From NCBI RefSeq assembly GCF_002355735.1, contig NZ_AP014879.1, positions 310,001-374,000 on the forward strand: a stretch of DNA of 64,000 nucleotides, in the 5' to 3' direction. The notes under the pieces are model-generated. The model saw nothing but the letters and a program-made list of their open reading frames with translations. It made no database searches and had not been told where the DNA came from. Each line of letters starts with the position of its first letter. The first letter of the stretch is position 1. The DNA is from Sulfuricaulis limicola (lineage in GTDB: Bacteria > Pseudomonadota > Gammaproteobacteria > Acidiferrobacterales > Sulfurifustaceae). The position numbers and the translations under genes were made by a program. Of the stretch, positions 1-8,492 are shown piece by piece.

Positions 1-88
1 CCGCCGAAAAATAAATTTCCCTCTTTTCCGCAAGTGTTTGCCGTCACGGCAGGAATATCCCCAAAGACCCGGGAGAACGGGCCGGCGT

Positions 89-102
89 TTGATTCAGATC
101 AA
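89..102. promoter_or_regulatory. FNR binding site (perfect)
   Basis: The bases read TTGAT-TCAG-ATCAA, a perfect FNR/ANR palindrome. It ends 28 bp before the proposed ATG of the cytochrome c' gene at 131. An FNR with intact cluster cysteines is encoded at 8764-9528, so anaerobic control of the cytochrome is a reasonable inference. Confidence 0.75.
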
Positions 103-130
103 ACATCTTCCGGTCGGCACCGGCTACGTT

Positions 131-613
131 ATGGCGATGATTAAAAACGCCGTGGTGTATCGGATCATCATCGGACTGCTGCTGCTCACCATCGCCGGTC
201 TGGTGCTCAAGTTCGTGGTGCTGGGCCGGACCGGCGCCGAGGTGGACGGAAGAACGACGATCCTGCTCGAACCGTCCGAGCGCGCCGTGGTGCTGGGCGA
301 AATGCGCCAGTTCCTGAGCGGCATCCAGCAGATGCTGGAAGCCGCGGAACGCAACGATGCTGCCGCGATCGCGAAGCTCGCGCGTCCGCTCGGGATGGCG
401 GCGGCGCATGCCGTGCCCGCCGGACTGGCCGCGAAGCTTCCACTGGAATTCAAGACGCTGGGACACAGCGTGCACCAGGATTTCGACCGCATCGCCATGG
501 ACGCCGAGGCCATGAACGACGTACGGCTGTCGTTGCGCCAGCTGGGCGAAACCATGAAGAAATGCGTGGCGTGTCATGCCGCTTACCAGATCGCGCCCGC
601 GTCCGGACCCTAG
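131..613 (+). CDS. membrane-anchored cytochrome c'-like protein
   Basis: This 160-residue protein has one hydrophobic segment at about residues 8-28, which would act as a signal anchor, followed by a helical periplasmic domain. Its only haem motif, CVACH (residues 145-149), lies at the extreme C-terminus. That layout (four-helix fold, C-terminal CXXCH) is typical of cytochrome c' and c-556 proteins, which bind gases such as NO or carry single electrons. The ATG at 131 is chosen because the hydrophobic segment begins just after it; the ATG at 137 is an alternative, and neither has a strong ribosome binding site. The perfect FNR site just upstream suggests expression at low oxygen. A related C-terminal-haem cytochrome lies in the arsenic operon at 37158-37595. 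The physiological ligand is not known from sequence. Confidence 0.75.
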   Translation: MAMIKNAVVYRIIIGLLLLTIAGLVLKFVVLGRTGAEVDGRTTILLEPSERAVVLGEMRQFLSGIQQMLEAAERNDAAAIAKLARPLGMAAAHAVPAGLAAKLPLEFKTLGHSVHQDFDRIAMDAEAMNDVRLSLRQLGETMKKCVACHAAYQIAPASGP

Positions 614-691
614 CGCCGGTTTCTCCACCCCCGCCGATTTTCACCGACTTTTCCGCCACCGCGCCGGGCGGGTGGCCTGGCGGCCGTTCCT

Positions 692-705
692 TTGATCTGC
701 ATCAA
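692..705. promoter_or_regulatory. FNR binding site (perfect)
   Basis: The bases read TTGAT-CTGC-ATCAA, a perfect FNR palindrome 53 bp before the radical SAM start codon. An AT-rich TAAAAT stretch near 728-733 could be the -10 element. That spacing would put the FNR site near -41.5, the class II activator position. It probably drives the radical SAM gene and possibly ubiU-ubiV behind it. Confidence 0.8.
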
Positions 706-758
706 GCGCGCATCCTTGCGATGTGCCTAAAATCCGGCATTCTCGGAGGACCAGTCAA

Positions 759-1394
759 ATGCCTGAAACCAGGGTAGTGGCGCGACAGATCAACACGGAA
801 CAGGTGGTCGGTTATACCCTGCGCGACAGCCGCTATCTCAATATCACCAACCGCTGCAGCTTGCGCTGCGCGTTCTGCCCCAAGTTCAACGACCAGTGGA
901 CGGTGCAGGATTACCCGCTGCGGCTCGAACATGAGCCCACGATCGAGGAGATCATCGCTGCCGTCGGCAAGCCGGAGGATTATCGCGAGATCGTGTTTTG
1001 CGGGCTGGGCGAACCGACCTTGCGGCTGTACGCGCTGCTGGAGGTGGCGACACGCCTGCGCCACCGCGCCAGGCGCATTCGCATCAACACCGACGGCCTG
1101 GCCAACCTCGTGTACGGGCGTGACGTGACGCCCGACATGGAGGGCCTGATCGACGCGCTGTCGGTGTCGCTCAACGCCCAGAACGCCGAAATTTACAACC
1201 TGCATTGCCGCCCGAAACTGCCCGGGTCCTGGGAGGCCATGCTGGATTTCGTGAAACACGCGCGTGATTTCGTTCCGGAAATCACCCTGACCGCCATCGA
1301 CGGCCTGTCCGGGGTGGATATCGCCGCTTGCGAGAAAATCGCGCAGCGGCTCGGCGTAGGTTTCCGCCGCCGCGTGCTCGATGTAGTCGGCTGA
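759..1394 (+). CDS. radical SAM protein, TatD-linked-like family
   Basis: This 211-residue protein has the radical SAM cluster motif CX3CX2C at Cys33, Cys37 and Cys40 and a GGE-like motif as GLGEPT (residues 82-87). Such enzymes use a 4Fe-4S cluster and S-adenosylmethionine to make a 5'-deoxyadenosyl radical. Length and local motifs resemble the small family often annotated as TatD-associated radical SAM proteins, but no tatD gene is present here and the substrate is unknown. The ATG at 759 is preceded by GGAGGA at 745-750, which decides the start. It sits behind a perfect FNR site and immediately upstream of ubiU and ubiV on the same strand, so a role in anaerobic metabolism is inferred. Confidence 0.75.
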   Translation: MPETRVVARQINTEQVVGYTLRDSRYLNITNRCSLRCAFCPKFNDQWTVQDYPLRLEHEPTIEEIIAAVGKPEDYREIVFCGLGEPTLRLYALLEVATRLRHRARRIRINTDGLANLVYGRDVTPDMEGLIDALSVSLNAQNAEIYNLHCRPKLPGSWEAMLDFVKHARDFVPEITLTAIDGLSGVDIAACEKIAQRLGVGFRRRVLDVVG

Positions 1395-1421
1395 AAGCAA
1401 CAAAGCTTCTAAAAACTGAAC

Positions 1422-1585
1422 ATGATTTTGAACCGCCAAGGCGCCACAATTTTGCCGGGAGCAAAATTGGGCGCGCTTCAGCGCGCCCCGAAGGGGTGCG
1501 CGCCAGGGATGGCGCGCATCAAGGTCGCCAAGAAAAACTGTTTTTCGAGAATTGAAAACTTGGCGCTCTTGGCATCTTGGCGGTT
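1422..1585. repeat. intergenic hairpin repeat, CGCCAAG family, copy 1 with nested insert
   Basis: The left arm (1431-1446) contains CCGCCAAGGCGCCA and the right arm (1559-1585) carries three complementary CTTGGCG-type units. The 25 nt at 1422-1446 are identical to 22556-22580. Unlike that copy, this one has about 75 bp (roughly 1447-1521) inside the left arm. The insert holds two further palindromes: CAATTTTGC/GCAAAATTG (1448-1470) and a GGGCGCGC/GCGCGCCC hairpin. It occupies the whole gap between the radical SAM gene and ubiU. Confidence 0.85.
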
Positions 1586-1619
1586 AATTTCTTTTTGTTA
1601 GGGAGATCCCGGATACATC

Positions 1620-2615
1620 ATGGAACTCGTCTGCCCCGCGGGGAGCATGCCGGCGCTCAAGGCCGCGGTGGACAATGGCGCCGACGCCGTCTACCTCGGT
1701 TTTCGTGACGGCACCAACGCGCGCAATTTCCCCGGCCTCAATTTCGACGTGGAAGAGGCGCACCGCGCCGTGAGCTATGCGCACCAGCGCGGCGCGCGCG
1801 TGTTCCTGGCGGTCAACACCTTCCCGCGTCCGTCGCAGTGGCACAAGTGGTGCCGCGCCGTGGACCAGGCGGCCACGCTCGGCATCGATGCGCTGATCCT
1901 CGCCGACCCCGGGCTCATGGATTACACCGCCCGCACCTATCCCGAGCTGCGGCTGCATCTCTCGGTGCAGGGCTCAGCCACCAGCCACGAGGCGATCGAT
2001 TTTTACGTGCGCCATTTCGGCGTACGGCGCGTGGTGTTGCCGCGGGTGCTGTCGCTCACGCAGGTGCAGAACGTCATGAAACGCGTGAATGCGGAGGTGG
2101 AGGTTTTCGGCTTCGGCAGCCTGTGCGTCATGGTCGAGGGGCGTTGCACGCTGTCATCCTACGTCACCGGCGAGTCGCCGAACTCGAGCGGCGTGTGTTC
2201 GCCGGCGAAGCACGTGAAATGGGAGGAATCGGCCAGCGGCCGGCGCTCACGTCTGAACGGCGTGCTGATCGATGTTTATGCGCCGGAGGAACCCGCCGGC
2301 TATCCCACGCTGTGCAAGGGCCGCTTCGAAGTCGGCGGCAACGTTTATTACGCCATGGAGGAGCCGACCAGCCTCAACGTGCTCGACATCCTGCCGCAGC
2401 TGTATCGCGCCGGGGTGGCGGCGATCAAGGTCGAGGGCCGGCAACGCAGCCCGGCTTACGTGGCGCAGGTCACGCGCACCCTGCGCGAGGCCATCGATGC
2501 CTGCGCCGCCGCGCCGGAGGCGTTCGCGCCCGAGCCGCGCTGGATCGAGCAGCTCGACAAGGTCGCCGAGGGTCGCACCCATACGCTGGGGGCGTATTCG
2601 AGGCCGTGGCAATAA
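1620..2615 (+). CDS. ubiU: UbiU, O2-independent ubiquinone hydroxylation protein (U32 family)
   Basis: UbiU and UbiV form a complex that hydroxylates ubiquinone precursors without oxygen. The 331-residue product starts with the U32 signature (ELVCPAGS) and has the four cysteines that ligate the 4Fe-4S cluster at residues 169, 176, 193 and 232, the same positions as in E. coli UbiU. The ATG at 1620 gives the full-length family start. It lies 89 bp upstream of ubiV, with a hairpin repeat between them, and ubiT lies just beyond ubiV. The nearest upstream FNR site is in front of the radical SAM gene, so co-transcription from there is likely but not shown. The assignment is strong because all three partners occur together. 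Confidence 0.95.
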   Translation: MELVCPAGSMPALKAAVDNGADAVYLGFRDGTNARNFPGLNFDVEEAHRAVSYAHQRGARVFLAVNTFPRPSQWHKWCRAVDQAATLGIDALILADPGLMDYTARTYPELRLHLSVQGSATSHEAIDFYVRHFGVRRVVLPRVLSLTQVQNVMKRVNAEVEVFGFGSLCVMVEGRCTLSSYVTGESPNSSGVCSPAKHVKWEESASGRRSRLNGVLIDVYAPEEPAGYPTLCKGRFEVGGNVYYAMEEPTSLNVLDILPQLYRAGVAAIKVEGRQRSPAYVAQVTRTLREAIDACAAAPEAFAPEPRWIEQLDKVAEGRTHTLGAYSRPWQ

Positions 2616-2630
2616 TATGGTTACGAGTGC

Positions 2631-2696
2631 AGAGTTCAGAGTACAAAGTTCAAACCGAAGCCGAACTCCGTACCTTGAACTTTGTACTTTGAACTT
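2631..2696. repeat. intergenic hairpin repeat, AGTTCAAAGTAC family
   Basis: The left arm (2631-2654) is built of GTTCA/GTACA units and the right arm (2673-2696) is its near-perfect reverse complement with about three mismatches; the loop is about 18 nt. It lies between ubiU and ubiV, ending 8 nt before the ubiV ATG, so it could affect ubiV translation. The unit sequence differs from the other families but the design is the same. Confidence 0.85.
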
Positions 2697-2704
2697 AATC
2701 TGAC

Positions 2705-3595
2705 ATGAAACTATCCCTCGGACCCATCCAGTACTTCTGGACCCGCGATCAGGTGTTCGACTTCTACGAACGCGTCGCGTCCGCGCCGGTGGACATCGTC
2801 TACCTGGGTGAGACGGTCTGTTCCAAGCGCCGCGCGCTGCGCCTGCCGGACTGGCTCGACATCGCCGCGCGCCTGAGCGCGGCGGGCAAGGAGGCGGTGC
2901 TGTCCACGCTCACGCTGATCGAGGCCGAATCGGAAGTTTCGTACATGCGCACGATCATCGAGAACGGCCGTTACCCGGTCGAGGCCAACGACATGGCGGC
3001 GGTCAACATGCTGGAGGGAGTTGCCCCGTTCATCGTCGGTCCGCATGTCAATGTCTACAACGCCGGCGCGCTCGATCTCATGGCGCGTGCCGGCGCCCGG
3101 CGCTGGGTAATGCCGCTGGAACTCGACCGCGAAACGCTGGCCGCGCTCCAGGCCGGCCGGACGGCTGGCCTGGAAACCGAGGTGTTCGTATTCGGACGCC
3201 TGCCGCTGTCCTTCTCCGCGCGCTGTTTCACCGCCCGCGCGCACAACCTGCCGAAGGACGACTGCGGTTTCCGCTGCGCCGATTATCCCGAGGGTATGCC
3301 GTTGCAGACGCGCGAGGGCCAGTCCTTCCTCCGTCTCAACGGCATCCAGGTGCAATCCGGCGAAACCTGCAACCTGGTCAACGAGGTCGGGGAACTGCGC
3401 GCGCTCGGCGTGGAGGTATTGCGGCTTTCGCCCCAGCCGCAGGGGATGTTCGAGATCATCGATGCCTTCCGGGGCGTCATGGACGGGCATCTGGAACCGT
3501 CCATGGCCGCCGTCCTGCTTGCGCCTTACCAGACCGCCGGGTTCTGCGACGGTTACTGGTACAGCGCGCCGGGCATGCAGCGGGTGCATGCCTGA
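2705..3595 (+). CDS. ubiV: UbiV, O2-independent ubiquinone hydroxylation protein (U32 family)
   Basis: UbiV is the partner of UbiU in anaerobic ubiquinone synthesis and also carries a 4Fe-4S cluster. The 296-residue product has a cluster-type cysteine set at residues 39, 174, 187 and 191; Cys39 in ETVCSKR and the CX12CX3C arrangement match the family. The ATG at 2705 lies directly after the hairpin repeat; no strong Shine-Dalgarno is visible, since the preceding bases are the right arm of the hairpin. It is convergent with ubiT, which ends 31 bp downstream of it on the other strand. Confidence in the assignment is high. Confidence 0.94.
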   Translation: MKLSLGPIQYFWTRDQVFDFYERVASAPVDIVYLGETVCSKRRALRLPDWLDIAARLSAAGKEAVLSTLTLIEAESEVSYMRTIIENGRYPVEANDMAAVNMLEGVAPFIVGPHVNVYNAGALDLMARAGARRWVMPLELDRETLAALQAGRTAGLETEVFVFGRLPLSFSARCFTARAHNLPKDDCGFRCADYPEGMPLQTREGQSFLRLNGIQVQSGETCNLVNEVGELRALGVEVLRLSPQPQGMFEIIDAFRGVMDGHLEPSMAAVLLAPYQTAGFCDGYWYSAPGMQRVHA

Positions 3596-3625
3596 AGGCG
3601 TGTCGTCGGCGATGGAAAAAGCGGG

Positions 3626-4105
3626 TTAGTGTGTGGCCAGGTTCTGGCCGATGACGCGCTGGATGACAGTGAAGGCCATGGCGCCGAGACTCGTTCCGAG
3701 TACGTCGCGGAAATGCGACTCCCAATCGTAGTCCAGCGCGTCGAGCAGGTTCTTCACATGCAGACCGGTGGCGGTATCGCCCTCGATGCACAGGCGGCGG
3801 CTGAAGAACAGCGTGTCCGGATCCTCGCGCCGGGTGGCGAGCTGCCAGTAATCCTCCACTTTGCCGCTGATGCGCACGTCGGCGTGTCCCGGCGCGGCCG
3901 GCCGCAGGCGTCCCTGTTCGATGCGGAAATGCAGTTCCGTGGCGGCATCCCGGATGTGGATGCACACGCATTTGCCGTCGATTTCCGGCAGCCGTGCCGC
4001 CAGCGGCTGGCCCCGCAGCAGGTGGTTGAATACCTGCGCGAACAGTTCCGTGTGCACGGCATCGGGGATGAAACGCAGCGGCAAAAGCAGGGGATGAGGC
4101 AGCAT
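3626..4105 (-). CDS. ubiT: UbiT, SCP2-domain accessory factor for anaerobic ubiquinone synthesis
   Basis: UbiT is a lipid-binding SCP2-domain protein that replaces UbiJ when ubiquinone is made without oxygen. The 159-residue product is the usual length and shows an SCP2-like core ([35 protein letters not shown]). The last motif, RRLxIEGDTxTGLxVKN, is typical of UbiT/YhbT. The gene points away from ubiD and shares with it a perfect FNR site 57 bp upstream of the ubiT start. The window also encodes UbiJ (49423-50031), so both the oxic and anoxic versions of the pathway are present. Confidence 0.9.
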   Translation of the reverse strand: MLPHPLLLPLRFIPDAVHTELFAQVFNHLLRGQPLAARLPEIDGKCVCIHIRDAATELHFRIEQGRLRPAAPGHADVRISGKVEDYWQLATRREDPDTLFFSRRLCIEGDTATGLHVKNLLDALDYDWESHFRDVLGTSLGAMAFTVIQRVIGQNLATH

Positions 4106-4161
4106 GTCGGTCGGTCAATGGTGAACGCGGGCTTTATAACAGGTGTCGATGCCGCGCGATA

Positions 4162-4175
4162 TTGATCTGGATCAA
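4162..4175. promoter_or_regulatory. FNR binding site (perfect), divergent ubiT/ubiD
   Basis: The bases read TTGAT-CTGG-ATCAA. The site lies between the divergent genes ubiT (starts 4105, minus) and ubiD (starts 4213, plus), so one FNR dimer could act on either or both promoters. Confidence 0.8.
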
Positions 4176-4212
4176 GTCACGCGCCCGTCGCGGGTTCTAT
4201 GGTGAGGGCTTC

Positions 4213-5703
4213 ATGAAATTCAAGAACCTGCGCGAGTTCCTCGCGCACCTGGAAAAGCTCGGCGAGTTGCGGCGCATCCCGATCCCGGTCGATCCGCGCC
4301 TGGAGATCACCGAAATCTGCCAGCGCACCCTGCGCGCGCAGGGGCCGGCGCTGCTGTTCGAAAAGCCAAAGGGGTCGGATATCCCGCTGCTGGGCAACCT
4401 TTTCGGCACCACGCGCCGCGTGGCGCTGGCCATGGGGCGCGAATCCGTCGAGGAGCTGCGCGAGGTCGGCAAGCTGCTTTCTTTTTTGAAAGAACCGCAA
4501 CTGCCGCGCGGCATCGGCGATGCCATGGAGAAACTGCCGGAGTTCAAGCAGCTGCTGCATGTGGTGCCGCGGGTGGTGAGCGACGCGCCGTGCCGGCAAC
4601 ATGTCATCGAAGGCGGGGACGTGGACCTGTCGAAACTTCCCGTCCAGACTTGCTGGCCGGAGGACGCCGGCCCGCTCATCACCTTCGGCCTCGTGATCAC
4701 CAAGGGGCCGTACAAGGAACGACAGAACATCGGCATCTATCGCCAGCAGCTGATCGCGCGCAATAAAGTGATCATGCGCTGGCTGCCGCACCGCGGCGGC
4801 GCGGTGGATTTCCGCGAGTGGAAGGAAGCCCATCCCGGCCAGCGTTTTCCCGTGGTGGTCGCCATCGGGGCCGATCCGGCGACGTTGCTGGCGGCGGTGA
4901 CACCTATCCCGGATACGCTGTCGGAATTCCAGTTCGCCGGATTGTTGCGCGGGGCGCGCAGCGAGGTCGTCCCCTGCGGCTGCGCCACGCTGTACGTGCC
5001 GGCCTCGGCGGAGATCGTGTTCGAAGGTTATATCGACCCGGCCGAAGAGGCGCTGGAAGGGCCGTTCGGCGATCACACCGGCTATTACAACTCGCAGGAA
5101 AAATTTCCGGTGCTGACCATCGAACGCATCACGCATCGCGACCAGCCGATTTATCACAGCGCCTACATGGGCCGTTCGCCGCATGACGAGCCGTCGATCC
5201 TGGCGATGGCGCTCAACGAGGTGTTCATTCCGCTGCTGCAGAAGCAATTTCCCGAGATCGTGGATTTCTATCTGCCGCCGGAAGGCTGTTCCTACCGCGT
5301 GGCCTGCGTCAGCATCAAGAAGCGTTACGCCGGCCACGCGCGCCGCATCATGTTCGGCGTGTGGTCGTACCTGCGCCAGTTCAGCTACACCAAGTTCGTG
5401 ATCGTCACCGACGACGACATCAACGTGCGCGACTGGAAGGAGGTCGTGTGGGCCATGTCCACGCGCATGGACCCGGTGCGCGACACGCTGCTGGTGGAGA
5501 ACACCCCTATTGATTATCTGGATTTTGCCAGTCCGGTATCGGGCCTCGGCGGCAAGATGGGACTGGATGCCACCAACAAGTGGCCGGGCGAGACCACGCG
5601 CGCCTGGGGCCGGCCGATCGCCATGAGTCCCGAGGTGGTGCAGCGGGTAGATGAGCTGTGGCGCCGGCTCGGCATCGAGACAGTTACGCCTACGCACCCA
5701 TAA
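4213..5703 (+). CDS. ubiD: UbiD, 4-hydroxy-3-polyprenylbenzoate decarboxylase
   Basis: UbiD removes the carboxylate of 3-polyprenyl-4-hydroxybenzoate using prenylated FMN supplied by UbiX, an early step of ubiquinone synthesis. The 496-residue product matches the family in length and has characteristic stretches: [16 protein letters not shown] near the N-terminus, [11 protein letters not shown] near the prFMN/Mn site, and the late [16 protein letters not shown] motif. The ATG at 4213 ([15 protein letters not shown]) is chosen over an in-frame ATG at 4162, which would overlap the FNR palindrome. The association with ubiT/U/V and FNR sites suggests increased demand for ubiquinone synthesis under low oxygen. 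ubiX is not in the window. Confidence 0.96.
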   Translation: MKFKNLREFLAHLEKLGELRRIPIPVDPRLEITEICQRTLRAQGPALLFEKPKGSDIPLLGNLFGTTRRVALAMGRESVEELREVGKLLSFLKEPQLPRGIGDAMEKLPEFKQLLHVVPRVVSDAPCRQHVIEGGDVDLSKLPVQTCWPEDAGPLITFGLVITKGPYKERQNIGIYRQQLIARNKVIMRWLPHRGGAVDFREWKEAHPGQRFPVVVAIGADPATLLAAVTPIPDTLSEFQFAGLLRGARSEVVPCGCATLYVPASAEIVFEGYIDPAEEALEGPFGDHTGYYNSQEKFPVLTIERITHRDQPIYHSAYMGRSPHDEPSILAMALNEVFIPLLQKQFPEIVDFYLPPEGCSYRVACVSIKKRYAGHARRIMFGVWSYLRQFSYTKFVIVTDDDINVRDWKEVVWAMSTRMDPVRDTLLVENTPIDYLDFASPVSGLGGKMGLDATNKWPGETTRAWGRPIAMSPEVVQRVDELWRRLGIETVTPTHP

Positions 5704-5755
5704 GTCCGGGCGAGCCGGATTTTCGCCTGTTTCCGCTTTCTTTCGGCATTTATTA

Positions 5756-5769
5756 TTGATACAAGTCAT
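5756..5769. promoter_or_regulatory. possible degenerate FNR site
   Basis: The bases read TTGAT-ACAA-GTCAT: one perfect half and a poor second half. It lies 64 bp before hemN, a gene commonly controlled by FNR. By sequence alone it is weak. Confidence 0.35.
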
Positions 5770-5832
5770 GGTATTCCTGCCGTCCGACGCTATGTTAGAC
5801 GGGTATTTCCACCAACCTGACGGGTATCGCGC

Positions 5833-7215
5833 TTGAATCAGCAGATCATTTTCGACGCCGAATTGCTGCGCCGCTACGACAAGAGCGGGCCGCGTTATAC
5901 GTCGTATCCGACGGCGGTGCAGTTCAGCGCGGCTTTCACCGAAGCCGATTACCGGGCGCAGGCGCAACGCAGCAACGCTACGCCACGCCCGCTGTCACTG
6001 TATTTTCATCTCCCCTTCTGCGACACCGTGTGTTTCTACTGTGCCTGCAACAAGGTCGTCACCAAGGACCGCCAGCGCGCCTCGCCCTATCTCGAGCGCC
6101 TGCATCGCGAGATTGCGCTGCAGGCGAAGCTGTTCGACCGTGTGCGCACGGTGGAGCAGCTGCATTGGGGCGGCGGCACGCCGACCTTCATCAGCCACGA
6201 GGAGATGCGCGCGCTGATGACGGTCACGCGCGAACATTTCCGCCTGCGCGACGACGACAAGGGCGAGTACGGCATCGAGGTGGACCCGCGCGAGATACGG
6301 CCGGAAACGCTGGCGGTGTTGCGCGAGCTCGGCTTCAACCGCCTGAGCATGGGCGTGCAGGATTTTGAGCCCGTGGTGCAGAAGGCGGTCAACCGCATTC
6401 AAACCGAGGCCGAAACCTTCGCCGTGCTCACGGAGGCGCGCGCGCTGGGTTTCCGTTCCATCAGCATGGACCTGATTTACGGGCTGCCGCACCAGACGGT
6501 CGAGAGCTTCGGACGCACCCTGGAAAAGATCATCGGCGTCGGCCCGGACCGGCTGTCGGTATTTAATTACGCGCACCTGCCCGAGATGTTCAAACCGCAG
6601 CGCCGGATTAACGCAGCCGATCTGCCGAGCCCGCAGGAGAAGCTCAATATCCTGCAGCTCACCATCGAGCGCCTGACGCGGGCCGGGTATGTGTACATCG
6701 GCATGGACCATTTCGCGCGCCCGGACGACGAACTGGCGCAGGCGCAACGCAACGGCACGCTGTACCGCAATTTCCAGGGTTACTCCACGCATGCCGAATG
6801 CGACCTGGTCGGCATGGGCATCACGGCGATCGGCATGGTGGGCGACTGCTATAGCCAGAACCGCAAAACGCTGGAGGACTACTACGCCGCGCTCGACACC
6901 GGGCAACTGCCGGTCATGCGCGGGTTTGTCCTCGGCGCGGACGACAAACTGCGTCGCGCCATCATCACGCAGCTGATCTGTCATTTCACGCTCGATCTGG
7001 ATGCCACCGGACGTGCGCATGGCGTAAGCTTCGCGGATTACTTTGCCGCGGAACTTGCCGATCTCAGGATCATGCAGCAGGACGGCCTGATCGAAATGGA
7101 CGAAAAGTCGATACGCGTGCAACCCGCGGGCAAGCTGCTGATCCGCAATATTTGCATGGTGTTCGACCGCTACCTGCGCGAAAAGCAGGAGCAGCGCTTT
7201 TCAAAGGTGATTTGA
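5833..7215 (+). CDS. hemN: HemN, oxygen-independent coproporphyrinogen III dehydrogenase
   Basis: HemN is a radical SAM enzyme that decarboxylates two propionates of coproporphyrinogen III in anaerobic haem synthesis. The 460-residue product has the HemN signature CX3CX2CXC at Cys63, Cys67, Cys70 and Cys72, preceded by the YFHLPFC context, and GGGTPTF for SAM binding. The C-terminal winged-helix HemN_C domain is present, so this is HemN rather than HemW. The start appears to be TTG at 5833, giving NQQIIFDAELLRRYDKSGPRYTSYP; no ATG in frame lies nearby. A hairpin with a GC-rich stem follows the stop. Together with hemB (16604) it contributes to haem for the cytochromes in the window. Confidence 0.95.
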   Translation: MNQQIIFDAELLRRYDKSGPRYTSYPTAVQFSAAFTEADYRAQAQRSNATPRPLSLYFHLPFCDTVCFYCACNKVVTKDRQRASPYLERLHREIALQAKLFDRVRTVEQLHWGGGTPTFISHEEMRALMTVTREHFRLRDDDKGEYGIEVDPREIRPETLAVLRELGFNRLSMGVQDFEPVVQKAVNRIQTEAETFAVLTEARALGFRSISMDLIYGLPHQTVESFGRTLEKIIGVGPDRLSVFNYAHLPEMFKPQRRINAADLPSPQEKLNILQLTIERLTRAGYVYIGMDHFARPDDELAQAQRNGTLYRNFQGYSTHAECDLVGMGITAIGMVGDCYSQNRKTLEDYYAALDTGQLPVMRGFVLGADDKLRRAIITQLICHFTLDLDATGRAHGVSFADYFAAELADLRIMQQDGLIEMDEKSIRVQPAGKLLIRNICMVFDRYLREKQEQRFSKVI

Positions 7216-7250
7216 CGCGACTGATTGCGTCCACCTGTTGTCGAAGATGC

Positions 7251-7270
7251 CCAAGCCCCTCGGGGCTTGG
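7251..7270. terminator. hairpin after hemN
   Basis: A nearly perfect palindrome, CCAAGCCCC-TC-GGGGCTTGG, lies 36 bp after the hemN stop. There is no strong T run after it on the plus strand, so it may be a weak terminator or an mRNA-stabilising hairpin. Confidence 0.5.
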
Positions 7271-7307
7271 TATTACGTTCAATCAAAAATCAGAAGGAGC
7301 AACTCAA

Positions 7308-7952
7308 ATGAAAAAGACTCTGCCTCTCGCCATTCTCACTGCTGCTGTTTCGCTCGCTGGCCAATCGGCGTTGGCACATCCGGTCGGTCAGGCCACTCCC
7401 GGATATGTAGGCGACTCCCGTGGAATGCTGGTGACGGATTCATCCGGAAACTGCGTGCGTACTTCGTCCTGGGCCCCGGCGCTGGCCACGGAGGCCTGCG
7501 ACGCCAGCCTGGTCAAGAAGGCCGCTCCGGCCCCGGCCCCGGCGAAAGCCGAACCCGCCCCGGCGCCCAAGCCGGCGCCGCAACCGGTGGCCGAGAAGGT
7601 CAGCCTGACGGCCGGCGCCCTGTTTGACGTCAACAAGGCCGATCTCAAGCCAGCGGGCAAATCGGAACTGGATGCGCTGGCGGCCAAGCTCAAGGGTGCG
7701 CAGGTCGAGCAGATCACCGTGACCGGCCATACTGATTCTTCGGGATCGAAGCAACTCAATCAGAGCCTGTCTGAACGCCGCGCTGACGCGGTCAAGGCCT
7801 ATCTCGTATCGAAAGGTCTGGATGGCAGCCGCATTGATGCCAAGGGAGCGGGTGACACCCAGCCGGTCGCCAGCAACAAGACCGCCGATGGGCGCGCCCA
7901 GAACCGCCGCGTGGAAATCGACATCCGGGCGCAACGCACGACATCCAATTAA
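7308..7952 (+). CDS. OmpA-family peptidoglycan-binding protein with Pro/Ala linker
   Basis: The 214-residue product begins with a Sec signal peptide (about residues 1-24, cleavage after ALAH or ALA). A short N-terminal region with two cysteines (NCVRTSS, TEACDAS) follows, then an Ala/Pro/Lys-rich linker at about 67-90, and then a C-terminal OmpA domain. The OmpA domain has the peptidoglycan-contact motif TGHTDSSGSKQLNQSLSERRA and ends with NRRVEIDI. There is no N-terminal eight-stranded barrel, so it is a small OmpA-like envelope protein, tethered to peptidoglycan rather than a porin. AAGGAGC precedes the ATG at 7308 and fixes the start. The linker length and low complexity are normal for such proteins. 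Confidence 0.88.
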   Translation: MKKTLPLAILTAAVSLAGQSALAHPVGQATPGYVGDSRGMLVTDSSGNCVRTSSWAPALATEACDASLVKKAAPAPAPAKAEPAPAPKPAPQPVAEKVSLTAGALFDVNKADLKPAGKSELDALAAKLKGAQVEQITVTGHTDSSGSKQLNQSLSERRADAVKAYLVSKGLDGSRIDAKGAGDTQPVASNKTADGRAQNRRVEIDIRAQRTTSN

Positions 7953-8002
7953 CCAGTCACCGGTCAATCACTTCCGGATAACCAGAACCAAGGAGGACGC
8001 AC

Positions 8003-8437
8003 ATGTTGGAAGAATTCAAAAAATTCGCCATGCGCGGCAACGTGGTGGACATGGCCGTGGGCATCGTCATCGGCGCGGCGTTCGGCAAGATCGTCAGCTC
8101 GTTCGTGAGTGACGTGCTGATGCCGCCCATTGGCCTCGCGCTGGGTGGCATGGATTTCAGCGGTCTGTTCGTCACGCTCGGCAGCGGCAGCTATGCCACG
8201 CTCGCCGCGGCCAAAGCCGCCGGTGCTCCGACGTTGAACTACGGTCTGTTCATCAATGCGCTGATCGACTTCATCATCGTTGCGTTTGCGTTGTTCATGG
8301 TGATCAAGGCGATGAACCGGCTGAAGAAGGAAGAGGCCCCGGCCAAGGCGCCCGAGGTAAAGACCTGTCCGGAATGCCTCTCGGAGATTCCGCTCGCCGC
8401 CAAGCGTTGCAAGTTCTGCAGCGCCGCGCTCAAGTAA
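8003..8437 (+). CDS. mscL: MscL large-conductance mechanosensitive channel with zinc-ribbon-like tail
   Basis: MscL opens under membrane tension and releases solutes during hypo-osmotic shock. The 144-residue product has the N-terminal amphipathic helix, the pore helix TM1 with [21 protein letters not shown], and TM2 at about residues 75-98. Beyond the usual cytoplasmic helix the C-terminus carries [18 protein letters not shown], a four-cysteine zinc-ribbon-like knuckle (two CXXC pairs). The knuckle is absent from E. coli MscL but occurs in some homologues. AAGGAGG lies just upstream of the ATG. A strong hairpin follows the stop codon. Confidence 0.95.
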   Translation: MLEEFKKFAMRGNVVDMAVGIVIGAAFGKIVSSFVSDVLMPPIGLALGGMDFSGLFVTLGSGSYATLAAAKAAGAPTLNYGLFINALIDFIIVAFALFMVIKAMNRLKKEEAPAKAPEVKTCPECLSEIPLAAKRCKFCSAALK

Positions 8438-8460
8438 TCCAGAGAGGCGCGACCCTCGAA

Positions 8461-8492
8461 ACCGGGCCCGGTACAAGCATTCCGGGCCCGGT
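8461..8492 (+). terminator. hairpin terminator-like element after mscL
   Basis: An 11-bp perfect stem (ACCGGGCCCGG at 8461-8471 and its complement at 8482-8492) with a 10-nt loop lies 24 bp after mscL. No clear T run follows. The rest of the 326-bp gap to fnr is AT-richer and holds an imperfect TCAAT/ATTGA inverted repeat at 8615-8629, but no FNR consensus and no gene that I can recognise. Confidence 0.55.
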
